A stretch of 64,000 nt of DNA. It comes from Labyrinthula sp. Ha. Lineage: Eukaryota; Sar; Bigyra; Labyrinthulida; Labyrinthulaceae. The notes beneath the pieces were generated by a model that was not told where the DNA came from, did not search any database, and saw only the letters and a list, made by a program, of their open reading frames with translations. Below, piece after piece: positions 45,410 to 56,568 of this stretch. Positions within the stretch are counted from its first letter, which is position 1, and each line of letters begins with the position of its first letter. Both the position numbers and the translations under genes were made by a program. Where the stretch lies: positions 1,364,001-1,428,000 of the forward strand of contig JAALGZ010000001.1 of NCBI GenBank assembly GCA_015227615.1. Reading direction: 5' to 3'.

Positions 45410-45570
45410 CATTATTAATTAGAACTGGTTGAATTTTCACTATGACCTAATCCAACATAGTGATGGCAAAACCTGTCTACCATTCATATTACTCAATCTA
45501 TAACCTAACTATCGTAGTGACATCTATTCTTAATCACATGCTAAAAGGGGCTACTAATGTATTCCTCCAG
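45410..45570. repeat. Interspersed repeat, copy 2 (partner at 7.14-7.31 kb)
   Basis: Contains TTTTCACTATGACCTAATCC, AACATAGTGATGGCAAAACC and GGGGCTACTAATG, in the same order and orientation as 7140-7310. Confidence 0.6.
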
Positions 45571-48199
45571 GCCCTAATATTACACTGGTTGCGCAACCTA
45601 GACATAGAACATCTGCATGATTATTCCCCATCTTGGCTTTTCCCTCAGTGCCTCATTTCAAGATATAGTCAAACCATTCAAAACGTCATCGATAGCAAAT
45701 GCCACAAAGTTCTTCTATTCATCATTGAATGAAAAACATAATTTTCGCATAGCTTTAACTCCAAGGGTACTTCCGTTGCATTGTATTCTTGCTTGCTGCA
45801 ATTTCTTGAGAAGGCAGTGCCGCAGCCTTTTGAACTAGTTGCACCACAAACACGAACTCTACTTCTTCTGAGTACAGATTCCACCCGGAAAAGATGGCTT
45901 AAGAGCTCATATTATCGTTTATGAAACTCGCCTTAGTCCATGCAATATCATTTGTTCATTTGTGGTCTGGACTTCTGATGAATTGATATCTTCCATCTTT
46001 TCAAACAGCGAATAGTTGCTACCGAATAGAAAGGTGTCATATATGGTAAATTATATTTATTTTTGCAAGAATATTTAATTTTTTGTGGGACTTATACATA
46101 GTAGTAAATTGGTTAGCATGTTACTCTAGTTTTCAAAAAAGAAGAAAACACAATTTCAATCAAGTACCGACTGCTATAATAGTATTGCGTTGAGACAAAC
46201 AATTTAAGTAATTGGAGAAGAGAAGGAAGTCCATATATCCATGAACAGCTCAGTGTCTTTGATAAATGTTGTTCAATCAAATTACACACCAATGAATGCT
46301 TGTAATTTCTTGTTTTATCCTTGCTGTTGTTTGTACCTGTTTTTTCTGGGGTAAATACATGCACTCGCCCTGTTTGGTCACATATGAGGCAACTTTGGGT
46401 ATTCTTTGCCTTAAGGTTTTTTGTTGCGGACCTAGAATCTTGGTAAATTCGAAGGGTTTACACGGGATATCAAGGCGAGGGAAATATTTTTTTCAATTTT
46501 TTTAGGATGTATCTGATAATTCGATACAGAGAATTATCATAGAATGTCAGATTATCAAATAAATTCTTTCTAATTACAGCTTCTTTGTGTAAATAGAATT
46601 AAAGGTCGAAGAAAATAGTTGTTGTAAAAGGTAAACAGAATATTATTGATACTTTCTAATAAACCAAGAAATTCCAATCTGCTTACAATGTTTGTGAATC
46701 CACTAGCTTTCCAGGAAAAGAACCTTCAAAGGATACTTATTCTAACATACTTATTAAGGGAATTCCGTGACTTAGAACTTAAGATCTTTTCCCCAACCCT
46801 TGCGAGCCAAAGATATAACTCAATACAGATATTCTTGGTAAAATTACTCTATTCTACTTTCTTTACCTTTTTTGATATGATCTGCCTGTTGGCCTTGTTT
46901 GTTCATTTAATCTTTCTCGTACTTCCGATTAAATACAAATTGTTTTGACTTCACCTATTCGGTATCAATATCTCTGTAGAATAGGGTTGTGTTATCAACT
47001 TTCCCTAGCATTCATTTCCCTAAAATTAAAATCAAATTATTCAAGAAAATATAAAATAAGAGTGAAAGATCATAAAGGACAGCTACCGTTCCTCACAGTC
47101 CCAAATGAAGAGTTTAAGACGACCTATTTTACTGATCAAGTGTTATTTATCGGGTCTCAAGTTATTTTTATGATATCATTGTTAAAGCAGAGTTTCTTAC
47201 CATTTTGATGATTCTTGTACATATTTTGACAATTTAATTACAGTAGATGAAGTTGGAGGATTATTTTATGTTGGGGTTTGGTTTTCTTGGTTGTTTGGCG
47301 TCTGCTAGTTGTTTTTCCTTGCTCTGGTACTTTAATTTACTCGCGGAAGGCTGTTACGAGGTCCCGTTTCTGTGTAGCTATGCTAATATTTTCGTCTAAC
47401 TGACCATGATTACAAAATCGAAGAGAAGCAAAAGGTCTAACTATTCAGTTCTAGCTATTCAGCTGTTCTATAAGTCATGTTGTTCATCTTCTAGAAAATC
47501 CTGTTATTCATCGGTCAAGTAAAGTCATTCAAGATTTCAAATTACTCAATATTCAATTCGCGTAGACATATCTTAGTATTTTAGTTTATAGGCTTTGGCT
47601 TGTTGGTGTTTGAACGGTCTCTGAGGAGAAAGCAAAATGTTTCCTGGGCTGTCTGTATAGGGTTGGTGGTTGAGTGGTGTAACTGAACTTCATAACCTAG
47701 ATGAGGCAAGATTGATACTGTTGGCTCATGTAGCAAGTCTCAAAGTTTCAGCGTGGTAAGCACATATTCTATCTTGAGCTCACTTATAATCTGGGAATCT
47801 TCTATGGGTATAATCTCTCTTGGCGCCCTCAGCTGGGCATCTTATATTGAGTTGCTTTTGATTTAGGTGGAGAATATTTTTTTCATGATTTCACATATCC
47901 GCATGTCTTTTCATTTTCTAAGAATTTACTGTGGTCGACGTATTCACTATAGTTTTTCATTTACTTGAAAGCTGTTTCAGCCGTCTTTATATTCTTTAGT
48001 TATGTCCTACTTTTATATATTATATAATACTGAAACCAGCATATTTGATCTCACGATGTTGTTTTCTGCTTTTAATTCTATCAATTTGGATAGACGTGGA
48101 TTTTGGACATTTCTCATTCCTTCTTTATTTTCTTCGGTCATAGTTAGTTCATATGCTTCCGATATATGACTAGTAATAAAGGAATATTCATTTTACTTT
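45571..48199. other. No supported gene; decayed sequence
   Basis: Several 60-100-codon open stretches on both strands (for example 46646-46948 and 46945-47208 plus) are hydrophobic or mixed and show no domain. A minus-strand stretch at 45884-45678 reads like weathered coding sequence, perhaps of another retroelement, but cannot be placed. No RNA gene was seen. Confidence 0.45.
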
Positions 48200-50210
48200 A
48201 AAGAAGCAACTCCTTCGATTTTCACTTATTCCAGATGAATATTTGGTACAGTTTCTCTCAGCAATTCCAGGAGCTTAGCCCTAGTTTTTGTGATAGCTAT
48301 CGTATTCATTTTTAGGCAGGTTTGACAGGTGTGCCAAACATGAGGCAAATGTCGCAGTTGCGTTCCAGCCCCCTGTCGAAGCGTCGATGACACTGTTCCC
48401 AGCAATGCCACCTGACAACACGGTTGATAGCTTCTTTTGGAGTTGAGCCAGTGATGTTTATACTCTTTTCTATTTTCGTTGCTGCTGTTTTTTGTTAACT
48501 TGCAAAAGATTTACATGTTGATGTTTGATGAGTTTTTTGATAAAACACACGGTCTCCGCCTCGATTTTGAGGAATATTGCGATTACATCTACAAAGATTA
48601 ATAACTTGACAGCTTCTTCAATAAAGTAATTTTTTCTGAGTGTTTTATTTTGTACTCTAGACAAAAATTATAAAATGATATGATAAATATGCAGTAAGAT
48701 AAAGAGTTTCCTTGCATAATGGCTCTGATTACGCTGATGTATTTTAAGGCGCAGGCCCCATCAATAACCTTAGACTTTTCAAGTCTGTAGAGGTATGTTA
48801 TTTTATTTATCAGACATCTCGTGCAATTATGCTGAAAAAATGAACCTGGAGAAAATCGTCTAGGGTTAAAACAATTTGTCTTTTGTTCACTAGAATTGCT
48901 TGAATATCCAGATTGTTACTTTACACTTCCATACGTTATATTTACTAGTACTTCACCCTTACCGAATTATTGAGTTCTCTCATCTGAACCTTGATTGAAA
49001 TGGTGGAAATTTGTCCACAATTCGTTCCAGTTTGCGGTTGTTGTATTTTTTCCAATGGTTTGAAAGCTATATTAAAATTGGCTGAGAGCCGAAAGTTTTC
49101 AGAGAGCATTTTTCACCCATTCTTTTCTATACAGAGAAACTTTCTCTTGTAGAACACTTTCCCGTCTCTTGGTTTGGGCTTGCATCTTATAAAAATTTGA
49201 ATAAATTTGATAATACTATTCAGTAACACTTTTAGTTTTTAAATATTGAATTTCATACGCCACTCTCACCTTGTACACTTAATTCTAAAGTTTTCTCAAG
49301 GAAACTTGATTTTCTTCAAAGTTTGGTGAAAACAGATTAATTTCTCGTCCTGCAATCTAGTTATGTATTCTTAGTTCTATGATATCGTTCATTTTTTCTC
49401 GTGTCAGGTTGGTGTTGACCCAATAGGAGCTTTTTTCTCTATAATATCTGCCCCAAGATTACCTTAACTCATTTCTTGAAGTCTAATATGACTTTTTTAT
49501 TTACTTTCTTAGTATTATGTGTATATCTCATCGTTTATATATTTTTCTTTTTTATAGGCTTTCTTCGCACCTTTACTTCCAAATTCAGGTATATCTCAAA
49601 GCACAGGTTGTCGCTTGAGTCATTCCGATCTTTTAAAGTCGTGTTTCCAATCCATTTTGATATCTCTTTCGGTCGTTTTTGGTTGAACCATTTCCATTTA
49701 TTTCTCTTGTATTCTATAAAACTATTATTGTATTCGACGTAGGGTCTTCTTAGCGAGTTTAATGATGTTTCGTATGATATCTTCTGAACCAGTTCTTCGA
49801 AAAGTATGATAAGCTCTTGGTATAAAACTGAGTAGTGATTAGGCTCTTTTACTTGCAGTTTCCAGTAGCTCGGAGTAAACTATTTTGCAATTGTCTTTCA
49901 CACAGTTAAATAAATCTCTAAGTTTCATTTCTTAGGTGGAGATGTATTGTAGCTGCGGAAGAGCATAATTTCCATTCCCGTGCAGTTGAACCACGCATTG
50001 TGCTCTTTTTTGCTGATGTTTATGTTGATTCTGAAGTTTCTTACCTATCGTATTTACTCGTTATGATGAAACCTGTCTCTGATCCTTTGTTGACGCTATC
50101 TTTCGAGATGTATCCTGTGTGTTTCCCCTATACATTTTTGCCTGTTGGGAAGCCATGATTTACTATGTGCAAGTCAAACTGGAGTATTTTTCTGCTACAA
50201 CTTTCCAAAT
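48200..50210 (-). mobile_element. Possible highly decayed LINE-like element
   Basis: Minus-strand islands hint at a non-LTR element. Near 50.2-49.9 kb frames read LHIVNHGFPTGKN, GSETGFIITSKY and FRSYNTSP, which suit an APE endonuclease. Near 49.2-49.0 kb YRKEWVKNAL and NWNELWTNF suit a linker before RT. Near 48.45-48.3 kb a Cys/His-containing segment (WHCWEQCHRR) suits a terminal zinc-binding region. No FADD/YADD box was found. The assignment is tentative. Confidence 0.3.
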
Positions 50211-53200
50211 CACTTTTCTTCAATGGGATAGGTCTGATTTTTCTCTTTAGGTTATATGTTTCATCTAGTCTATATATTTGACTCTCCCATTAGCACTAAC
50301 TACCAACACTTATTAATCTTTTAAGCGCTTCAAATTTTAGTTTCATAGGTAATCTCTTATAATTTCGTTTCCAAAACGAGCCTCTGGACTGTAAATATTA
50401 AAAAATGTTTGTTTTTTCTGGTACGGCTAGGAATCAAAGACTCTATCACTAGCTATTGAGATATAACTTAGATTAAAAGCAGGTTGTTTTGGTACAAGAG
50501 TAGATTCACTAACGAATCGTTCAGTAGTCGCCGTGAAAAAATATTCTTCTCCTGTAATGTCTGAGAGTTCAGTTTCTTTATTTTAGCCTTACTAGTCGTT
50601 TCTTTTAAGTTTCTTGAATCGCTAAAGCGTTTAGGAAGATTTAAAATGGCGATGTTCCTATAGGACACTCAGTTTGCTTGGAACGAAACCTTCTACGTTA
50701 ATCGAAAAGATCCAGGATTTTTTTATTCACAAAGACTCGTGCGGTCTGGGAACCCAATAAGACGGTTACTGAATTTTTGACACACTCTCAAAAGTTTTGT
50801 TGTTGTATTCCAAGGTTGATCAAATTTTAACTATGATAAAACCATTTTGTATTGAGCACTTTTTCTAAAGTATTTGCAGCACAAATATATTCAATTCTTG
50901 TGGATATATCGTTGATTGGATTTAACGGGATCAGGTGGACTATAATATTGTTCACAAGAGATTTTACCAAGTCTCTGGGACAGTACGTCACTCTTACTTG
51001 AAGGCAGCAATATACATTTCCATGGGGAAACTAAGATTCTTCGGGAATTTGATCCCAACTCCAAGTACTCTGAAGTGTACTTATGCTCTACATTCTCAAA
51101 TTTAGAAATTCCCTCTTGTAGAAGGTCTAAGAATGCTTATGCTTTTTGTTGCTGATAACATATTTTTAAAAGAAAAGGGTGGTGTAACCTTTTAATTGCT
51201 TTGATTATGTATAAGACATTTTTTTCTGACAACCTTTTCAAGAGTAACTTTTTTAAAAAGGTTTGATTGAATAAAAAAATGTGAAAAAAGCCGTATATGT
51301 AAAAATTGGGGTGATAATATCAATAAATATTCAAGAGATCTAGTTAGGGCAGCAACAATTTGCCTGCCAAGAAAGTATGGTGGCATCTGACTCAAAATAA
51401 CGATGTACCTAACATCTAAAGTCAAATACTTAAATTATATAGATTTGTTTCACCTATAGTCAACTATTAAATATCTAAACGTTTATATTTCTCAAAGGAA
51501 CGAGGCCCGAACTGACATAGTCCCGGCATCTATTCCCTAAAAACCAATAACCAGTTCTTATTACATTTGTTATGTACCTATACCTTTAGCATATTAAAAC
51601 TAAAAACAAATTAGCATATATAAGACATATCATAATCAGGCTTTGAAAAGGGCTTAACATGGTCTTAAATTCAAAGTCAGAGCATCTTTCTGGACCCTTT
51701 GATGGTGTATCAGGGATTCTGAATTAATCTAAGGAACGAGTAATATCATTCCATATCCTTCCAGGTTATTTGTACTACAACAGTTAAATACTCAATGTCC
51801 TCTTTGAGAAAAATTCTTGGACATTCCAGAGCTTCCTAGAGACGGTTTTAGAAAGCTGAAAGAGAGTGTTACCTTTAGCTTCGATATAGCTAGAATTTCT
51901 TTAAAGCATTTTTATATTATGCGCTTTATATACCACATCCTCCTTATTTGAAATCAAAGAATGACATGTTGATGGTTCTATCAATTTGTTTTCTTACTGA
52001 ATGGCCTTTTCACGAATCTCTGAGGAGGGCAACCAAAAGTGAAACGAATACAGCAACTACCAAAAGCTAAGTAATTCAGAAAACCGAACAGTACTATCAA
52101 CTTTCTACATGTACCTGCCTTGTCAGTAAACGAAGCCCTTCTATTAGATGTAACTGCCAAGATTCGGAGCGCTAGAATCCTGAAACTATTGCTATTTGGA
52201 GAGCAAAAACTCAATCATTATCTGTTAGAAGGTTATTGTTTAGGATTGGCATAGATAATAATCAATACAACATGACAAGAAAGTCTATTGGGGCCACAAA
52301 ATTCATGTTCACACCCTCATGCTAAGGATGGAACAAAAAATGGAACAGTTCAGAAATGACCAAAATATGCACCGGAAAATACATCACTTAGTAATCCAAC
52401 TTAAAGTAATTTAAAACGAAAAAAAGTTACAAAACTTATGACACGGATACATCAACCAACTATCCACTTCATACAAACGTGATTAACTCAATAGATAGTC
52501 AGAAGATGGAATCATTCAATATTAACTTCACTTGACAATTTATCCATTCAGTCGTGCAGATACCTACCATACTTTTCAATCGTTCCTATCTAAGGCTAGT
52601 ATGGAGTCCTACAAATGTTAAAGGCAGCCCAACCAATACAATTGTGCGATAAGTGTTTCTGCTTTTTTTGAATGGGTTTTGTAAAATACTTTCGAAGACA
52701 GACATGGACCCGGCATTGTACTATGGTTATCCCAGGAATGCCAGAATTCACCTCGCATAACTAAATCAAACAATATCTTGTGCAAATATATAACTCGGTA
52801 CTAGGAAAGTACGTGTCATAAAAGCTTTCACCAGTTAGTTCACTTAAAATCTTAACTTCTATCTACCTGTGAAATGACTTATTTGTACTTTGAACGGGTT
52901 CTCTATAATCTTTTTTTACAATCGATTGCTAGAGTGCAACAGTTGATGATTTATTCTGTTCTGAAAATTAGGTTTTTGAAAATATTTTCCTAAGGTTTAC
53001 ATTGCTAATCCAGTGGAGTCTAAGACTAATTCCGCTTGATTTGCAACAGCTGATCATTTGTCTTGCTGAGCAAACATTTTTCCGAATATATTCTTGTCTG
53101 TGATTTTCCCTAAGTATGCTATTATTACTATCCAAAGCTCATTTCCTACCTTGGTTGAGTAGTTTTTATTTCTGAGTTGAAACATGAACCTGTTGATATT

Positions 53201-53810
53201 CAAAGCAACAGTTGGAAACTAAGAGAAATCTATGAAGTTTTGACTCTTGACTAATACAAATTAAAAATTTATAGCTTACAAGAGCTGTGCACAAAATTTA
53301 ATTACCAACTTTAAATTTAGGCGATATCAGTTAAGAGAATAATTTCTCCGGATTAGTTGGTTGTTTGCTTAAACATATAGGATTTTCACGGTATCCGTAG
53401 CGTCGCTGGAGAAATATACCAGCGTAATTTGGTACGAACATACGTTTATAACCCCAAAATATCTAAGAGTTTGGGAATAGTGTATATTTCAGACTATATA
53501 TAAAGAATTGAAGCAAAAAACATGATCACAAAGTACTTCCCCCATGGAGTTCTTATGTTCCATGAGAATAGTTTGAAGGCGACATTTTCTTGGGGATTTT
53601 AGACTCACAAAAAAACGAATTCAAATTTTGTACCTATGTACTATTGCTACAGAAGAAGATATATATATTACAAAGAATTATTCTGGGAACCACTTATTAT
53701 AACAGCTTCCAGTTCGAGACCAATAAACCAGAACGAGTATATTATCGATCGTTTTACTATAAGAAAAAAGCACGATATGTGATATCTCTGTAAGATCAAT
53801 ATATCTGCAA
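50211..53810. other. No supported gene; decayed sequence
   Basis: Only short open stretches without domain signatures occur (for example 51192-51425 and 51981-52214 minus). The last few hundred bases before 53820 should hold the NAA20 promoter, but no conserved element can be pointed out. Confidence 0.5.
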
Positions 53811-53819
53811 CATCCCATA

Positions 53820-54350
53820 ATGACAACTACAAGAAAATTCAGTTTGGAAGACATATATGACTTCAATAATATAAATCTTGACAGAATGACTGAAACCTTC
53901 AACCTTGGATTTTATTCTCACTATCTATCAAAATGGCCTAATCTATTTCTTGTCCAAGAATCTCTTAGTGGTGAGCCAATGGCTTATCTAATTGCAAAAG
54001 TCGAAGGGCAAGGGAAAAATCTACATGGGCACATTTCGGCAATAACAGTGGCTCCAGAATATAGGCGATTTGGTTTAGCTAAAAATTTGATGAGTTATGC
54101 TGAGAATGTTAGCCAAGTGCAGTACAATTCTTATTTTGTTGATCTTTTTGTTCGATCATCAAACCAATTAGCTATTGGTTTTTATGAAAAACTGGGATAT
54201 GTTATTTATAGAAGAGTGTTAGAATATTATTCTGGTATTGATGCGGAAGATGCTTTAGATATGAGAAAATCTCTTGCTCGAGATAAGAATAAAGAAGCTA
54301 TGATTCCACTCAAAGAACCTGTGCATGCTGATGACTTAGAATTTAATTAA
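53820..54350 (+). CDS. NAA20: NatB N-alpha-acetyltransferase catalytic subunit
   Basis: Intron-free 176-aa frame of the usual NAA20 length. NatB acetylates the N termini of proteins starting Met-Asp, Met-Glu, Met-Asn or Met-Gln on the ribosome, together with NAA25. The sequence follows NAA20 end to end: FNNINLDRMTETFNLGFYSH at 15-34 (substrate-binding loop), the GNAT acetyl-CoA loop VAPEYRRFGLA at 77-87, YFVDLFVRSSNQLAIGFYEK at 105-124, LGYVIYRRVLEYYSG at 125-139 and the DMRKSL-R-D block at 147-155. The tail IPLKEPVHADDLE matches the conserved IPLxxPVxPEDLE end. No key residue appears lost. The small secreted-protein gene follows on the same strand 84 nt after the stop. Confidence 0.96.
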   Translation: MTTTRKFSLEDIYDFNNINLDRMTETFNLGFYSHYLSKWPNLFLVQESLSGEPMAYLIAKVEGQGKNLHGHISAITVAPEYRRFGLAKNLMSYAENVSQVQYNSYFVDLFVRSSNQLAIGFYEKLGYVIYRRVLEYYSGIDAEDALDMRKSLARDKNKEAMIPLKEPVHADDLEFN

Positions 54351-54434
54351 CAGGCAGTCTTAATTTTTTAACAATTAATATTCTCTCATAACTGTCTTTG
54401 AAGTTGTCCGTTTAGATTATAAGAAAGTGCACAA

Positions 54435-54713
54435 ATGAAAATGAAAGGAATTTATTCGATAAGTTCGCTTTTTATCATATGGATGATGAATGTTAACCTT
54501 GGCTGTGCAGAATATTTGATAGAAATTCAAGAAACTGAAGTTCCCACACAGATTCCGACGTTTAAGCCTACTCACGTTCCCTTTCAAGAAGCAAATGAAA
54601 GCTTAGAAGAATTAAACTCAACAGACGCTGAAAAAGATGCTGCTGTGGAAAATAGATGTTTGCAGACAGCACTTTTCATCTTGCCTTTTGTATTGGGAAT
54701 AATAGAAGCATAG
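54435..54713 (+). CDS. Small secreted or GPI-anchored-like protein
   Basis: 92-aa frame starting at an ATG, with no recognised family. Residues 1-25 look like a signal peptide (short Lys-containing start, SSLFIIWMM core, likely cleavage after GCA). The middle is Pro/Thr/Glu-rich (VPTQIPTFKPTHVP) and carries two N-glycosylation sequons, NES and NST. The last 15 residues (TALFILPFVLGIIEA) are hydrophobic with a small polar segment before them, a layout compatible with GPI attachment or a single membrane anchor. It lies between NAA20 (same strand) and a convergent membrane-protein gene whose stop is 28 nt away. It is short, so chance cannot be excluded, but the N- and C-terminal signals together are unusual for random sequence. 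Confidence 0.5.
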   Translation: MKMKGIYSISSLFIIWMMNVNLGCAEYLIEIQETEVPTQIPTFKPTHVPFQEANESLEELNSTDAEKDAAVENRCLQTALFILPFVLGIIEA

Positions 54714-54741
54714 ATTGACAAAGCTGTTCACAGTTAAGTAG

Positions 54742-55225
54742 CTAATCAGTGTGCAAAATATTAACAAAATTTGTTGATAAATTACTCACTGAATATAAAG
54801 ATCCCGAATAAAATAAGATTGCAGTTATTTTACTAATTCCAAACGCTACTTCTTTCTCCATTTGGTTCAAAATAAGAATCTCCAACACCAAGGAAAGAAA
54901 ATGAACTCCAGTAAAGAAAATGAATAATTTGTATTTGTTTACAATAGCAAACCAAAGCCCAAACTTTGCCAGAATGCTTGAAAAAATTGAATAGACATTG
55001 ATAAATACAAGAAGAAGAGATACAGATAAATGAAACCTAACAATATACACAAACATATTTGTACATTAGGACATGAAGCGTATCAAAAGCAATGTAGACA
55101 TTTAAAAAGAAATCTGTTCCAAGAAGAACAATAGAACCAAATAAAATCCAATACTTAAACTCGTCTTTTTCTCTTTGTTGTATTCGAAGAATTAATTCTT
55201 CAAATTCTTTTCCTTCTCTTTTCAT
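54742..55225 (-). CDS. Four-helix membrane protein of unknown function, one 28-nt intron
   Basis: Two overlapping frames join cleanly if a GT-AG intron at 55037-55064 is removed, giving 151 aa with exons 55065-55225 and 54742-55036. A charged cytosolic-like start (MKREGKEFEELILRIQQREK) is followed by four hydrophobic helices at about 25-47, 53-80, 88-108 and 115-137. The family is not recognised. The ATG lies only 12 nt after the PROPPIN stop on the same strand. A GTGAGT at about 54795 could be a second donor giving a different C terminus; the unspliced end is preferred because it stops cleanly before the convergent gene. Confidence 0.55.
55037..55064 (-). other. Predicted 28-nt intron
   Basis: Starts GTACAAATATG and ends ATTGTTAG. 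Removing it changes frame by one and joins ...LHVLM to FHLSVSLLL, keeping a hydrophobic helix continuous. Position is inferred from frame logic, not transcripts. Confidence 0.6.
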
Positions 55226-55237
55226 TTCTGCAAACGG

Positions 55238-56568
55238 CTAGGAATTCTCTATATTTTCAGTAAGCTCTTTTTCATATTTATAAACTTTTGAAACACCAAA
55301 ATCAGAATCAGAAATATTTTTTAGTGAATTATCCGTTATTAATTTTTCTTTTTGTAATAGAATACATTTTCCTTTTTGAATACTATACTTATAAAAAGTT
55401 CCAGATGCACCAAGTACAAATAATATTTCTTCATTCAATTCGCAAACATATTTTTTTTCTTTTATTTTAAGTGTGGAGAAACTTCTTTGCTCATGTTTTG
55501 CTTGTGGGGATTTATTTATTTTATTATTTTGGATTCTCAAAACACTACTTAAGTTATGCTTACTATTATCTCTTCTAAATCCAGGTCTTCCAGTTGAAAC
55601 AGGTGAAGATTTTGTTGAATATACTGAAGATGAAGTTGATCCTTGACTTGTAGATACATTCATATCAGGAGTTTTTAAAAAGTTTGAGTTAATTTGAATA
55701 TATTGAGAAACTTGACCTAAATAAAAAACATGAATTGTTCCAGAAGAAGAAGAAGCAACCAATTTTTTATCTTGATTGTCAAATGAAAGTGAAAATATTG
55801 TTGCGGTAGAAAATCCACGTCTAAAGTTAAATAAAAGCTCACCTGAATGTACATTAAAAACTCTCAAAACAGTTCCTTTTATACTTGAACTACACAAAAG
55901 TTGAGAAGATTTAGAAAAAGAAAGACATTGAAGTTGTGTTTTGTGAGCATTAATCACTTTGTAGTCTTTCATAGTAAGTAAATCGTATATCAAAACATCT
56001 CCATGATCTCCAGAAGGTAAAGCTAAAAGACATTCTTTTTGATTCTCATTAGTTAAAGCAACAATAGAAGATTCAATTTTAGAATATAGTTTTGCTGGAT
56101 TTTGGTTAAACTCTAGTATTTTAAGAGTTGTAAAAGTATCAAATTCATAAACATGTGCTGAATTTTGTAAAACAACAATAATAAAACTGTAATTTAAAAG
56201 AACATCTTTTATTGGTGAAGTAAATGTTTGTTCAGAAACAATAAAGTTTGTTGAAAGATCAACTATACGAAGTATTCTTGATGAAAACGCGGGTGATTTC
56301 CCACCTCCTACTAAACATATGAAACTTGAATTGAATAACATCTTTGCTAATTTTATTCCACCTTCTTGAGGAAAAACACTTTCTTTCAAGTTATCTGTAC
56401 GATAGATGTTTACGCCTAAGGAGTAAAAGAAGAAGAGTTTTTTTTACTTGTAGCTGTACTAACTGAGATACATGTTCCTACTTGATTAAATCCAATGAAC
56501 TGGATTTGATTTAAGTTCGATTCTTCGAACTGATTACCTTCTGTAGAGTATTTTTCTACTAGGTTCAT
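55238..56568 (-). CDS. PROPPIN beta-propeller, ATG18/WIPI family
   Basis: 432 aa after removal of one 32-nt intron (56416-56447); exons 56448-56568 and 55238-56415. PROPPINs bind PI3P and PI(3,5)P2 on autophagic and endolysosomal membranes and recruit lipid-transfer or conjugation factors. The start is set by the blade-1 motif: FNQVGTCISVSTAT is encoded before the intron and SVNIYRTDN after it, matching the FNQDxTxLxVGTxxGYxIF pattern. Later blades show FICLVGGGKSPAFSSR and LRIVDL, then INAHKTQLQCLSFS. The defining phosphoinositide motif is FRRG at about 238-241. A Ser/Thr-rich loop at about 290-345 fits the membrane-inserting loop of blade 6, here long. Which paralogue (ATG18, ATG21, WIPI1/2 or WIPI3/4 type) cannot be decided. 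The stop lies 12 nt before the next gene. Confidence 0.9.
56416..56447 (-). other. Predicted 32-nt intron in the PROPPIN gene
   Basis: Starts GTAAAAAAAACTC and ends TTTACTCCTTAG. It interrupts a Ser codon in phase 1. Removing it restores the conserved first blade of the propeller across the junction, which makes it well supported without transcripts. Confidence 0.85.

Noticed and set aside
48840-48990. A LTLDDFLQV peptide on the minus strand read as a reverse-transcriptase catalytic box
   Set aside because: It lacks the surrounding RT motifs and the Y/F-x-DD context, so RT was not called there.
53401-53430. CGCTGG...CCAGCG inverted pair resembling the 10.4-kb element's terminus
   Set aside because: Only six bases match and the internal GGCGTAAATTACGCC palindrome is absent, so it is not a copy of that terminus.
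54720-54800. GTGAGT...TGATTAG as a second intron at the end of the membrane-protein gene
   Set aside because: It would extend the coding region into the convergent neighbour and is not needed for a complete protein.
55226-55310. A spliced fusion of PROPPIN to the membrane protein using GTGTTTC as donor and TTTGCAG as acceptor (about 69 nt)
   Set aside because: It is in frame, but the PROPPIN ends normally after its last blade and the intron would be twice the size of the two supported ones. Kept only as a remote alternative.
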